Shown here in pieces: positions 36,430 to 45,653 of a stretch of DNA of 64,000 bases. Each line of letters starts with the position of its first letter. The first letter of the stretch is position 1. The notes under the pieces were generated by a model. That model had not been told where the DNA came from and ran no database searches. It was given only the letters and a program-made list of their open reading frames with translations. The translations under genes were made by a program, and so were the position numbers. Origin of the DNA: Rhodopirellula sp. P2 (GTDB taxonomy: Bacteria; Planctomycetota; Planctomycetia; Pirellulales; Pirellulaceae); NCBI RefSeq assembly GCF_028768465.1, contig NZ_CP118225.1, forward strand, positions 2,027,001 to 2,091,000, read 5' to 3'.

Positions 36430-37062
36430 ATGTCTTCCAACGCCACCACTGAAGAACACGTCCTTGTGATCCCCGCGGCCTTGATCGAATCGATCGGGCA
36501 ACTGGAGGGATTCGATCGCGACGTGGATCGATTCTTGCAGCCCATCTTGGCCAGCGATGAGTTGTCCTACCGCCCTCGCAGCGCGATGGAGCTTGATCCC
36601 AGTTTCAAGCAGTTGATTCCTTACGTTGTGATGCAGTGGACGGATCCCGCCAGCGGTGACGTCAACTGGTTCCAGTACACTCGCGGTGGTGGTTCCGGCG
36701 AAAAACGCTTGCACGCCAAACGCAGCATTGGCGTGGGGGGGCATATCAGCCAGGAAGATGCGGGGGGCGACGAAGATCCCTATACGATCGGCATGCGTCG
36801 TGAACTGGAAGAGGAAGTCACGATCGGTGCTTCCTATGTCGATCAACGCGAAGGGTTGCTTTACGATCCCAGCAACGAAGTCGGACGCGTGCACTTAGGT
36901 GTTGTCCACCGATTCATCCTGGAACAACCGCTCGTCACCAGCAACGAACCTGAACTTGCTGAAGGCCAATTCGTTTCCGTGAACGAACTTCGCCAAGAAC
37001 GCGAGCACTTGGAAACCTGGAGTCAACTCACACTCGACGCACTGTTCCCCGCGTCGGTCTAG
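36430..37062 (+). CDS. Nudix-like hydrolase
   Basis: 210 residues from the ATG at 36430 (the frame opens at 36289, inside the glycosylase 3' end). A Nudix-type box is visible but altered: GGHISQE, then 13 residues instead of 7, then RRELEEEV, with Thr where the late Gly is expected. The flanks (PYVVMQW...GEKRLHAKRSIGVGGH, then LLYDPSNEVGRVHLGVVHRF) look like a Nudix fold. The product may hydrolyse a nucleotide, or the box may be structural. ORF length is ordinary for the family. Confidence 0.78.
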   Translation: MSSNATTEEHVLVIPAALIESIGQLEGFDRDVDRFLQPILASDELSYRPRSAMELDPSFKQLIPYVVMQWTDPASGDVNWFQYTRGGGSGEKRLHAKRSIGVGGHISQEDAGGDEDPYTIGMRRELEEEVTIGASYVDQREGLLYDPSNEVGRVHLGVVHRFILEQPLVTSNEPELAEGQFVSVNELRQEREHLETWSQLTLDALFPASV

Positions 37063-37080
37063 TCGGAATGGCCCCATGTC

Positions 37081-37118
37081 AAAAAACTGCCGTCATGAAT
37101 GGCTCATGACGGCAGTTT
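37081..37118 (-). terminator. Rho-independent terminator
   Basis: Perfect 14-bp stem (arms AACTGCCGTCATGA / TCATGACGGCAGTT, loop ATGGC) followed on the minus strand by a T-run (A6 at 37081-37086). It ends the DUF1559 transcript from 38385. Confidence 0.9.
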
Positions 37119-37149
37119 GCGAGGTGAACAACGGATTTGGACGTGAGGC

Positions 37150-38385
37150 TTAGAACTCTCCGTCGATCACTTCCTTCGCGGCACGCGAACCCAGTGCCCC
37201 CCACAACCCGTATGGGCTCGGGCTGCCAGGTGGCGGCGAACCACTGCGATTGGAAACTTGCGCGGCATTCTTGTTGCCCGCTTCAATCGAATCGGTGATG
37301 AACTTGACGGCACCGTCGCCCATCAAGACGTGGACACCACCTTGGTGGCGACTGGAGGGGGGAGAAACCACGTCACGATGGTCTCGTCCGTCCGAGCACA
37401 GTTCGCGATTGGGCGAAAGCACGGTGGTCATTTGGGAGTACGGTGGCATGTAGTCGTGCCAGCGAAAGCCGCGTCCCCAGACCGCTTGCTTGGTCAGTCC
37501 GGCGGGCAACCAAAATTGAGGGCGAGCAGGATCGATGTACGGCTCTGCGTACGACGGATCCAATCGGCACTCATTCTTTTCAGAAGGAGCGGCGTGCGCA
37601 CCGATGTTGGTTGGGACGGTGGTGCGTTTGTCATTGTCGCCCAGATCAGATGCGATCTCGCCGCACATGATCGTGTTGGAGAGGCCGTCCAAGGTGTCGC
37701 GGAATTGAACCTCTCGACCGTTGACAAACATTCCCCGCTGAGCCGAATTGGAGGCATTCGCATGGGAGGTGTCACTCGAGTAAGGCAGGGTCGCGCCCGA
37801 CGCGACCTCGTCGACATCCAAGTAGGAGTCTCGGGAGTAAACAGCGGAGTCTCCCATGCAGGCCGCGTAGTTCGTTCGCCCGAGGGAAGGCAAGCCAGTG
37901 CCGGGGTCGCTCGGGCAACGGAAGGTTGCGATTTCGGTCGCCCATGGTGGGTATTGAACGCGATCGGGATGGGGGCCCATGGCTTGCCAGGGCGGGCTCT
38001 TCGTTGAGCCGTCGGAGTTGACGTTCAGCGGATTGGAGATTTGCTCCCACAGCCCCTGTTGTTCCAAGAATGGCAGAGCGCCCACCAGGAAGGAGAGGCG
38101 TTTGTTGGATGAAATCTCGCGGCCAGGATTGCTGTCCCAAGGGTCGCGTCCTCCCACCGCATACGTCCCGGAGGCATGAACCGGAAGGTTGCTGAAGGCC
38201 GAATGGTAGTTGTGGACTGCCAGGCCAATTTGCTTGAAGTTGTTGCTGCAACTCATGCGGCGGGCTGCTTCGCGGGCCGCCTGAACGGCGGGCAACAAGA
38301 GCCCCACCAGGACTCCAATGATTGCAATGACAACCAACAGTTCCACCAACGTGAAACCGCGGCTGCGGGCTCGAATCGTGCTCAT
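37150..38385 (-). CDS. DUF1559 protein with prepilin-like N-terminus (copy A)
   Basis: 411 residues. N-terminus RSRGFTLVELLVVIAIIGV is a type IV prepilin signal. The body has the family segments (CSNNFKQIGLAVHNYHSAF, FRCPSDPGTGLPSLGRTNY, DTLDGLSNTIMCGEIASDLG, SSRHQGGVHVLMGDGAVKFI, ALGSRAAKEVIDGEF). It is the same length as, and very close to, the gene at 39034; differences are scattered substitutions such as VGALPFLEQQ versus VGLLPFVEQQ. It ends at a strong terminator. Confidence 0.95.
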   Translation of the reverse strand: MSTIRARSRGFTLVELLVVIAIIGVLVGLLLPAVQAAREAARRMSCSNNFKQIGLAVHNYHSAFSNLPVHASGTYAVGGRDPWDSNPGREISSNKRLSFLVGALPFLEQQGLWEQISNPLNVNSDGSTKSPPWQAMGPHPDRVQYPPWATEIATFRCPSDPGTGLPSLGRTNYAACMGDSAVYSRDSYLDVDEVASGATLPYSSDTSHANASNSAQRGMFVNGREVQFRDTLDGLSNTIMCGEIASDLGDNDKRTTVPTNIGAHAAPSEKNECRLDPSYAEPYIDPARPQFWLPAGLTKQAVWGRGFRWHDYMPPYSQMTTVLSPNRELCSDGRDHRDVVSPPSSRHQGGVHVLMGDGAVKFITDSIEAGNKNAAQVSNRSGSPPPGSPSPYGLWGALGSRAAKEVIDGEF

Positions 38386-38615
38386 CTGTACCTCGACTGA
38401 TTTCGGGTGAACAAACTCAAATCAGCGATCCATGACCGGTCGTTAATGGCTGGATGCGCTGCAAAGAAATCATTCTAAGGTGTTAAGTGAGCCTTAGGGG
38501 GCTCAGTTGCGTAATAAATCGAGCCGTTTTTGTGATCGATCGGGCATTTGTGGGCGACTGGGGAATCGAGAGAGCGAGGTCAAGGCTGCGAGACCGAGTG
38601 TTTGAGTCAGGCCAA

Positions 38616-38652
38616 AAGAAAAGCGGCCAGCAATGGCTGACCGCTTCTTTCA
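38616..38652 (-). terminator. Terminator after the small lipoprotein gene
   Basis: On the minus strand, AGCGGTCAGC-CATT-GCTGGCCGCT then TTTCTTTT. It lies about 100 bases beyond the lipoprotein stop and separates that transcript from the next DUF1559 gene. Confidence 0.75.
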
Positions 38653-38749
38653 ATTTGCGAACCGTGCATTCAGATTCTCACGGTCAATCATCGAGATGAG
38701 TGACTGCGAGAGCTTTCATGCTCTGGCCAGTGCTCGTTTGAGCCCCGTG

Positions 38750-38923
38750 TTACTTCGTGCCTTCGTAGCCTTCGCTGACTGCGTCGGCCTCTGCCAGGGC
38801 GGCTTCGTATTCGGCAATCTTTTCAGCGTCGGAATTGTCAACAATGTTGCTGTTGCCGGAATCGCATCCGAGAGGAGCCAGGAACAAGCCAAACAGTCCA
38901 AGGGTCAGCATCCAATTTTTCAT
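38750..38923 (-). CDS. 57-residue lipoprotein
   Basis: Start MKNWMLTLGLFGLFLAPLGC is a compact lipoprotein signal with lipobox APLGC. The mature part is about 38 residues and acidic (DSGNSNIVDNSDAEKIAEYE, then AALAEADAVSEGYEGTK), helical in propensity. It lies 110 bases downstream of the DUF1559 gene at 39034 on the same strand and before a terminator, so the pair is likely one transcript. Size and arrangement resemble the lipoprotein at 22977. Confidence 0.8.
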   Translation of the reverse strand: MKNWMLTLGLFGLFLAPLGCDSGNSNIVDNSDAEKIAEYEAALAEADAVSEGYEGTK

Positions 38924-39033
38924 CAATCAATCCAAAAGTGAGGGGAAATGAGCAGTCGAAATGAGCAACTGCACTCCCGTCTGTGAGCGAGGGGAATGCA
39001 GTTGCGGAACGAGTTGTTGTGGAAGAAGCGAAA

Positions 39034-40269
39034 TCAGAATTCGCCGTCGATCACTTCTTTCGCGGAACGCGATCCAAGAGCACCCCAAAGTCCGTATGGG
39101 CTTGCGCTGCCTGCTGTTGGCGAGCCCGCGCGATCAGAAACCTGAGGTGCGTTCTTGTTGCCGGCTTCGATCGATTCGGTGATGAACTTGACCGCCCCGT
39201 CGCCCATCAGGACGTGAACGCCACCTTGGTGACGGCTCGATGGAGGTGAAACCACGTCGCGGTGGTCGGTGCCTTCCGAGCAAAGCTGCGCGTTGGGCGC
39301 CAAGACCGTTGTCATCTGGGAGTACGGAGGCATGTAGTCGTGCCAACGGAATCCACGTCCCCATACCGATTGCTTGGAAACAGTGTTCGACCAGAACAAG
39401 GGGCGTTCGGGATCAATGTAAGGTTCGGCGTACGAGGGGTTCAAACGGCATTCATTTTTTTCGCTGGGGGCAGCGTGCGCGCCGGTGTTGGTGGCCACGG
39501 TGGTGCGTTTGTCGTTGTCACCCAAGTCGGTGGCGATTTCTCCGCACATGATCGTGTTGGACAAACCGTCCAGCGTGTCGCGGAATTTCATGTGACGCCC
39601 GGTGACAAACATGCCCCGGTGCGCTGCATTCGAGGCGTTGGCGTGGGAGGTGTCCGAGATGTAAGGCAGTTTGCCTCCAGAGGCGACTTCGTCCACATCC
39701 AAGTAAGAGTCACGGGAGTAAACGGCGGAGTCACCATGGCAGGCGGCGTAGTTGGTGCGTCCAAGCGATGGCAAGCCAGTGCCCGGATCGCTGGGGCAAC
39801 GCAGGCCAGGAAGCTCGGTTGCCCACGGTGGGTATTGGACGCGGTCGGTGAACGGCCCCATCGATTGCCATGCAGGACTCCGGGTCGAACCATCGGAGTT
39901 GACGCTCAGCGGATTGGAGATCTGTTCCCACAAACCCTGTTGCTCGACGAAGGGAAGCAAGCCAACCAAGTAAGACAGGCGGTAGTTGGAAGAGATGTCT
40001 CCGCCTGGGCCGCTGTCCCAAGGGTCACGTCCACCAACGGCGTACGTTCCTGAGCCTTGCACAGGAAGGTTGTTGAATGCCGAATGGTAGTTGTGAACAG
40101 CCAAGCCGATTTGCTTGAAATTGTTGCTGCAACTCATCCGTCGGGCTGCTTCGCGAGCGGCCTGGACGGCTGGCAGTAACAAGCCAACCAGCACGCCAAT
40201 GATTGCGATCACCACGAGCAATTCCACCAGAGTGAAACCGCGGGGGCGGGAAATACGTGTGTTCATCAA
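39034..40269 (-). CDS. DUF1559 protein with prepilin-like N-terminus (copy B)
   Basis: 411 residues, paralogue of the gene at 37150 with the same length and most residues identical. N-terminus ISRPRGFTLVELLVVIAIIG carries the prepilin cleavage signal. Shared features with copy A include the DSYLDVDEVASG segment and the EKNECRL...PSYAEPYIDPERP stretch. The likely transcript is this gene, the small lipoprotein, then the terminator at 38616. The two DUF1559 copies arose by duplication. Confidence 0.95.
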   Translation of the reverse strand: MMNTRISRPRGFTLVELLVVIAIIGVLVGLLLPAVQAAREAARRMSCSNNFKQIGLAVHNYHSAFNNLPVQGSGTYAVGGRDPWDSGPGGDISSNYRLSYLVGLLPFVEQQGLWEQISNPLSVNSDGSTRSPAWQSMGPFTDRVQYPPWATELPGLRCPSDPGTGLPSLGRTNYAACHGDSAVYSRDSYLDVDEVASGGKLPYISDTSHANASNAAHRGMFVTGRHMKFRDTLDGLSNTIMCGEIATDLGDNDKRTTVATNTGAHAAPSEKNECRLNPSYAEPYIDPERPLFWSNTVSKQSVWGRGFRWHDYMPPYSQMTTVLAPNAQLCSEGTDHRDVVSPPSSRHQGGVHVLMGDGAVKFITESIEAGNKNAPQVSDRAGSPTAGSASPYGLWGALGSRSAKEVIDGEF

Positions 40270-41015
40270 AACCTCAATGGAACAAAAAAAGGATGGGATC
40301 GCCCTGGCTCTGAAAATTCAGACCTGAATTTGGAGGGGGCAAAGGTTGATCGTTTCGGTGGGGCTTGGAGCCACCTTCCTGGCCGATTGCGTGTTGATCC
40401 GCTGCTCTCCAAGGGAAGGCGAAAATGCGAATCCAAAAGAGGCAACGGGATATTATCTAACACACGCTCATTGTGAGGGTGTTGATGAATCTTTTGCTAC
40501 CCGGGGTTTTTTTCGAAATGATTGTCCTTCCCGCTTGAATCCCTCTCTCTCGTACTTCCAGTGGTCCTTGAGGGACCCCTGGCGGGACGGCTTGGGTTCG
40601 CGGAATCCCGATCAGATTCTCGTTTTTCTCCTATTGCAAAATTGGTGATTCAATTACTCTTCTGGGCCACAGAAGTCGGCGGCGTGCAAAGTGACGTCGC
40701 AAATCGGCTTTTCTGCGACAGGTCTTCAGTGTGATCCTCTCGGCAACGACCCGAGAGGCGATCCAATCCGTCGAGCGTCTTGATTGATCGCTTGAGACGG
40801 ATTCTTTCTAGTGAATGAGAAGCGGCGTCGCGGTTGTGTCGGAATGCAAGGGTTCGAAAGTCGGGATGACTGATCGAACCGACGAGCAACCAGGTTCAAG
40901 GCTCTGAACGAGTCTTCTGGTTTGGCATTCCATCCTTACCAATTCTGCCGCGACCTTGACCGCCTGCGAAACAGCAAGCTGGGTGCGGCTACCTTTTTAC
41001 CGCACGAGATTTTTG
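40270..41015. other. Gene-poor intergenic region
   Basis: I see no convincing gene here. It contains a short hairpin near 40736-40757 (CCTCTCGG / CCGAGAGG, loop CAACGAC) and the upstream regions of the divergent DUF1559 (-) and helicase (+) genes. No clear -35/-10 pair was found for either. Confidence 0.5.
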
Positions 41016-43793
41016 ATGTCTGATCATCCCGCTTCCAAGGAAACGTTGGTCGATCCCACGTCCGAGTTGAACTCGCAAGAACAAACTCTGGACACGTTTG
41101 AGATGTCGACCACGGAGACTGTGGTCGATCTTTCAGCCCAGTGGGCCACCCAGTATGCCAACGCTGTGATCGATCCGAGCGAAGTTGCTTCGCCAACCGT
41201 CGACGAATCACTGTTGTACTACCAAGCCGATTGCACCGAAGAAACTTCGGATGCACCCGTGGAGGTCCAACCTGAATTGTCTGTCGAGCCCGTTCAAGCG
41301 GAAGTCGCTGAACTGGAACAACCGATTCAGGATCCACCCGCTCTGCAAGAGCAGCCGGTTGTCTCGGAGCCCGAAGTGGTGGCTGAATCGCAACCCGAGC
41401 CACAACCCGTGGTCCAATCCGAGCCAGTGGTTTCGCAACAGCCACTCGAGCCTGTTGCACAGCCTGAGCCTGTTGCACAGCCTGAGCCTGTTGCACAGCC
41501 TGAGGCCGTCGCACAGCCCGAGCCGATCGTTCAGTCGGAACCTGTTGCTCAGTCGGAACCTGTTGTTCAGCAAGAACCTGTCGCTCAGCAAGAGCCTGTC
41601 GCTCAGCAAGAACCTGTTGCTCAGCAAGAAATCGTGGAAGAGCAACAGCCAGCTGCATCGCCAGAAGCGATCGTTCAACCAGAAGCGGTCGTTTCGCAAG
41701 TGCCCGTGGCAGAACCCAAACCTGTTGCACAGCCAGCACCTGTCGTCGAGGCAGCACCTGTCGCCGAAGCAGTGGCTGTTCCCAAGCCAGAATTGGACGT
41801 CAAACCCGTTGAGCCAGTCGCTCAGCCAGTCGCGTCTGTTCGAGAAGAAACGAACCCGTCCGCTCCGGCCAGTGAAAGTGCGAAGGCGGAAGTGTCTCCG
41901 CAGTCAAACGAACCCACCGAGCCCTTGTTCAGCGACCTGAAATTGCGCAAAGAAGTGCAAAAGGCAGTGGCGGCTTCTGGGTACGACAAACCCACGCCAA
42001 TCCAAGCTGAGATCATTCCGTACATGCTGGATGGTCGCGACGTTTTGGCTCAGTCGCAAACTGGTACCGGCAAGACAGCCGCCTTCGCACTGCCGATCTT
42101 GTCGCGAGTGGACGTTCGCAATCGTCGTCCGCAGGTGCTCGTGTTGGCACCCACGCGAGAATTGGCGATTCAAGTCGCTCGGTCGTTCACCAAGTACGGT
42201 GCCGATCTGGACGGTTTCCAAGTCGCAGCCATCTACGGTGGTCAAGATTACGAACCCCAGTTGCGTCAACTCCGGCGTGGTGTCCAAGTGGTGGTTGGGA
42301 CACCCGGTCGAGTGATCGATCACGTCAAGCGTGGCACACTGGACCTTGGTTCGCTCGATTGCCTCGTGCTCGACGAAGCCGACGAGATGCTCAACATGGG
42401 ATTCTTGGAGGACGTGCAATTCGTCCTTGAGAAAACTCCCGACGGACGCCAAGTTGCTTTGTTCTCAGCGACGTTGCCCAAGCCCATTCGCAAGATCGCG
42501 GATGAGTACTTGAACGATCCCGCTCGGATCACGATCAAATCCAAGACCATCACGGCAGCATCGGTTCGCCAGCGGGCACTGTTTGTCTCACCACGCGACA
42601 AGACCGACGCCCTGGCTCGCCTCTTGGAAGTGGAAGACACCGACGGCGTCATCGTCTTCACCAAGACGAAGGATTCCACCCTCAGTGTTGCTGAGAAATT
42701 GAGCCAGCAAGGTTTCTCCGCCGTTGCGCTCAACGGCGACATGCCGCAAAAAGTTCGTGAACGGACCATTGATCAGCTCAAACGGGGACAACTCGACGTG
42801 TTGGTTGCCACCGATGTGGCCGCTCGAGGTTTGGACGTTCCGCGAATCAGTCACGTGTTCAACTATGATTTGCCGCATGACAGCGAATCGTATGTGCACC
42901 GCATCGGGCGAACAGGACGTGCCGGACGCAGTGGAGAAGCGATCATCTTCCTGACCAACGCTCAGCGTCGTCAGCTTCGCTTCATCGAGAACACGACCAA
43001 GCAGCCCATTGAAGTCGTTGATCTTCCGACGGTGGCCGACATCAACAACGCTCGCGTGCGTCGATTCAAGCAACGCATCACCGATGTCTCTGCCGACCAA
43101 GATCTGACTGTCTTCAAAGACATGATCGCTCAGTACGCCGAGGAAACGGGCAAACCGATGGACATGATCGCCGCCGCGTTGGCCGGAATGAGCCAAGACG
43201 GACGTCCGTTCTTGTTGAAGGAACGCCCAAAGAAACAACGTGAACGTCCCGAGCGAGACAATTCTCGCGGGCGGGACTCATTCGATTCGAATGACCGATC
43301 TGGCAACCGTGGATCCTTCGGCGACGATCGATCTCGTCGTCCCAAAGGTCGTCCACTGACGCCCGTCAAAGAAGGCATGACCCGCTATCGTCTCGATGTG
43401 GGTTGGCAAGACGGAGTCAAACCTGGCAACATCGTCGGTGCGGTCGCCAACGAAGCTGGCATCGATGGCGAGTTCATCGGGCCAATCAACATTCGTGATT
43501 CGCACACGCTGATCGATCTGCCCGAAGGCATGCCATCGGACATCTACCAAACGCTTCGTAAAACGTGGGTCGCCGGAAAACGGTTGAACCTCGAAGAAGC
43601 CGGCGATGTGGTGGATGACAACGAAGGCGACGGTGCTCGCAGTAACTTCCGCAAAAGCAAGTTCTCCGGCGGCGGAGATTCGCGTGGCAAAAGTTTCAGC
43701 GGAGGAAAGCGTTCGTTCGCCAACAAGTCCCGCAACAACGGAAGCACCGCTCCGAGTGCGAAACGCGGCAAGAAGAAATTCAAACCTTCTTGA
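41016..43793 (+). CDS. deaD: DEAD-box RNA helicase with long acidic low-complexity N-terminus
   Basis: 925 residues from the ATG at 41016 (the frame opens at 40956). Residues about 80-270 are Pro/Glu/Gln/Val-rich with repeats of the EPVAQP type, unlike ordinary DEAD helicases. The helicase core starts near 304: Q-motif FSDLKLRKEVQKAV...PTPIQAE, motif I AQSQTGTGKT, VLAPTRELA, VLDEADEM, SAT, then RGLDVPRISHV and HRIGRTGRAG. After an Arg/Ser-rich linker, residues about 787-860 form a DbpA/CsdA-type RNA-binding domain (MTRYRLDVGWQDGVKPGNIV), then a basic tail ending GKKKFKPS. This is the CsdA/DeaD arrangement, linked to ribosome assembly and cold adaptation. The end overlaps the convergent hyi gene by 14 bases. 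Confidence 0.94.
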   Translation: MSDHPASKETLVDPTSELNSQEQTLDTFEMSTTETVVDLSAQWATQYANAVIDPSEVASPTVDESLLYYQADCTEETSDAPVEVQPELSVEPVQAEVAELEQPIQDPPALQEQPVVSEPEVVAESQPEPQPVVQSEPVVSQQPLEPVAQPEPVAQPEPVAQPEAVAQPEPIVQSEPVAQSEPVVQQEPVAQQEPVAQQEPVAQQEIVEEQQPAASPEAIVQPEAVVSQVPVAEPKPVAQPAPVVEAAPVAEAVAVPKPELDVKPVEPVAQPVASVREETNPSAPASESAKAEVSPQSNEPTEPLFSDLKLRKEVQKAVAASGYDKPTPIQAEIIPYMLDGRDVLAQSQTGTGKTAAFALPILSRVDVRNRRPQVLVLAPTRELAIQVARSFTKYGADLDGFQVAAIYGGQDYEPQLRQLRRGVQVVVGTPGRVIDHVKRGTLDLGSLDCLVLDEADEMLNMGFLEDVQFVLEKTPDGRQVALFSATLPKPIRKIADEYLNDPARITIKSKTITAASVRQRALFVSPRDKTDALARLLEVEDTDGVIVFTKTKDSTLSVAEKLSQQGFSAVALNGDMPQKVRERTIDQLKRGQLDVLVATDVAARGLDVPRISHVFNYDLPHDSESYVHRIGRTGRAGRSGEAIIFLTNAQRRQLRFIENTTKQPIEVVDLPTVADINNARVRRFKQRITDVSADQDLTVFKDMIAQYAEETGKPMDMIAAALAGMSQDGRPFLLKERPKKQRERPERDNSRGRDSFDSNDRSGNRGSFGDDRSRRPKGRPLTPVKEGMTRYRLDVGWQDGVKPGNIVGAVANEAGIDGEFIGPINIRDSHTLIDLPEGMPSDIYQTLRKTWVAGKRLNLEEAGDVVDDNEGDGARSNFRKSKFSGGGDSRGKSFSGGKRSFANKSRNNGSTAPSAKRGKKKFKPS

Positions 43794-44559
43794 TCCAGGA
43801 CGCCGCGTTGCGAAGTCCCGCGGCGGCATCGTTCACCGGCCAGTACTCCAGCCCAACGTGGCCGGAGTAGCCGGTGTCCGCGATCGCCGCGAAGATGGAC
43901 GGGTAATGCAATTCGCCCCGGTCGAGTTCATGTCGACCGGGATTGCCGGCGGCATGAAAGTGAGCGATCGCATGGATGTTCTGCGTTAAGTTCGCGATCA
44001 CGTGGCCTTCACTGATCTGCTGGTGATAGATGTCGAATGTCACCTTCACGTTCGGGCTGCCAACTTCTTCGATGATCGAGAACGCTTCGTCACTGCGGAC
44101 CAAGTAGTACCCCGCGTGATCGATCAGTTCGTTGAGTGGTTCAATCGCCAGAACCACACCCGAATCTTCCAGCATCGAGGCGGCTGCTTTCAAGCCCGCG
44201 ATCAGGCAGTCCCGTTGCTCCGCTCGGTCGACACCCGGGCGTGCGTCACCAACTTGTGAGATCAGCACGGGGCAATTCAGGTGCTTGGCCGCGGCAATGG
44301 ATTCCTTCACGCCGGCCAGGTATTCGGCTCGCGTGGAAGGATCGACGAGGCTCACGAACTTGGTGCAAATCGCTGCAAGCTGCAGTTGCCATTCTTCGCG
44401 AGCTTGATTGATCGCGTCCAGGTCCTTGTCCCACCACTTCCAGAATTCGAAGGCGGGGTAGCCACACTCAGCGACCAATTTCATCGCCTCCACAGTGGAC
44501 AGGTTTTCGAGGACAGCGTCCACGCAGACAGAAGCTTTCAATCGAGCGGGGGAGTTCAT
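43780..44559 (-). CDS. hyi: Hydroxypyruvate isomerase
   Basis: Interconverts hydroxypyruvate and tartronate semialdehyde. 259 residues, a xylose-isomerase-type TIM barrel. Matches the Hyi family: EPLNELIDHAGYYL, DIYHQQISEGHVI, HFHAAGNPGRHELDRGELHY and GLEYWPV, which carry the metal ligands (Glu, Asp, His, Glu). No signal peptide. Its ATG overlaps the stop of the preceding gene (ATGA), so it is translated as the last gene of the nine-gene minus-strand operon, an unexpected partner. Confidence 0.9.
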   Translation of the reverse strand: MNSPARLKASVCVDAVLENLSTVEAMKLVAECGYPAFEFWKWWDKDLDAINQAREEWQLQLAAICTKFVSLVDPSTRAEYLAGVKESIAAAKHLNCPVLISQVGDARPGVDRAEQRDCLIAGLKAAASMLEDSGVVLAIEPLNELIDHAGYYLVRSDEAFSIIEEVGSPNVKVTFDIYHQQISEGHVIANLTQNIHAIAHFHAAGNPGRHELDRGELHYPSIFAAIADTGYSGHVGLEYWPVNDAAAGLRNAASWIKKV

Positions 44560-45653
44560 GGAGGCGAGTTGCTTTCAACTTCGTGGTAGAGTTCGGCGAG
44601 CGGGACCAGGATTTTTTCGAGGTGGTCCGCCCATTGATTGTCTGGAAAGGCGGCGGGATCGGACAGTCGCTGCATGCGAAGTGCATCCAGTTGGTTTTCA
44701 AATTCGTCCCGACGTTGGAGTTGATCGTCGGTCCAATTCAGTGAGTTGGCAACCGGGGCGATCGTCATTCGCGCCGCCTGTTTTCCGTCCAGCTTTGCCA
44801 GTTGTTCTGGAGTGAGCACCTGGTTGCGAAGATCGTTCGCTTGCGACCCAAGCCCATCGCCGTTGTCATCGATCAAGGCATGTTCCGTCGCGATGCGATC
44901 CTCTGCTTCGTAGAACAGTTCGACGTCTTTGCTCGCTCTCACAAACGCTTCGCGAATCGAGACGGCATCGTCGTGATCGAGATCGGAATCCATCGACGCC
45001 AAGGCTTCTGCGAAGTACTGCCCGAACCTCGCGAAATTCTGTTCGTTGCCGCTCTTGGTGGCCGTCACGATGATTCGGTTGGGACCCGACAAAGCGTTGA
45101 TGAACGGGCCGCTCGACGAGGCGTTGTTGACGATCACGACGGGACGCTTGAAACCCGCCAACCAGTCATTCATTTGATCTGCGGAAACGTCCGGCCCTCG
45201 CAAATTGAACTTGGCGACGTTGCGGGCAAAGGTGCCGTGCCCGATCAACGAAATCCACAGCGGTCGCGGCGAATCGGTTTCGAAACCCTCCAAGGCTTTC
45301 TCAAGCAACTGCAGATCATTCAGTTCGCTTTTCGAAGATGCGTCCCCAATTCGAACCGCGTTCAACTTTGCTGCTTTCGCGAGTTGCATCCAGGTGCCGG
45401 ACCACTCGCGAAAAACGGGCTCGTAGGTTTCCTCGCCGGCGGCGCCCACCACGACCATCAGGTCGCCACGAATGATTTCGGCTGGTTCCGGAGCGGTGGT
45501 GTTCGCTTCGTCGCCCACCTCGAGTTTCGCGGCCGGTTCGTCAGTGGATGTGTCTTGCCCCCATGCCAAGGTCGATGCGGGCAGGCACAACGCCGTCGTG
45601 AGGCACAGCTTGGGCCATTTTTTTTGGGGAAGCATTTTCAGTCGGTTGTTCAT
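44556..45653 (-). CDS. Exported caspase-fold-like protein, catalytic Cys replaced
   Basis: The start ATG at 45653 gives 366 residues with a signal peptide (LCLTTALCLPASTLAWGQ). The central part resembles the C13/caspase-like clan: LWISLIGHGTF with the His, then VIVNNASSSGPFINALSG, where a DxCxSG motif is expected. Aligned that way the Cys position is Ser (about residue 179 from this start). RIIVTATKSGNEQNFARFGQ after it is typical of the clan. I infer an inactive or altered peptidase. Both ends overlap neighbours by 4 bases. The C-terminal third is helical and unrecognised. Confidence 0.68.
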   Translation of the reverse strand: MNNRLKMLPQKKWPKLCLTTALCLPASTLAWGQDTSTDEPAAKLEVGDEANTTAPEPAEIIRGDLMVVVGAAGEETYEPVFREWSGTWMQLAKAAKLNAVRIGDASSKSELNDLQLLEKALEGFETDSPRPLWISLIGHGTFARNVAKFNLRGPDVSADQMNDWLAGFKRPVVIVNNASSSGPFINALSGPNRIIVTATKSGNEQNFARFGQYFAEALASMDSDLDHDDAVSIREAFVRASKDVELFYEAEDRIATEHALIDDNGDGLGSQANDLRNQVLTPEQLAKLDGKQAARMTIAPVANSLNWTDDQLQRRDEFENQLDALRMQRLSDPAAFPDNQWADHLEKILVPLAELYHEVESNSPP

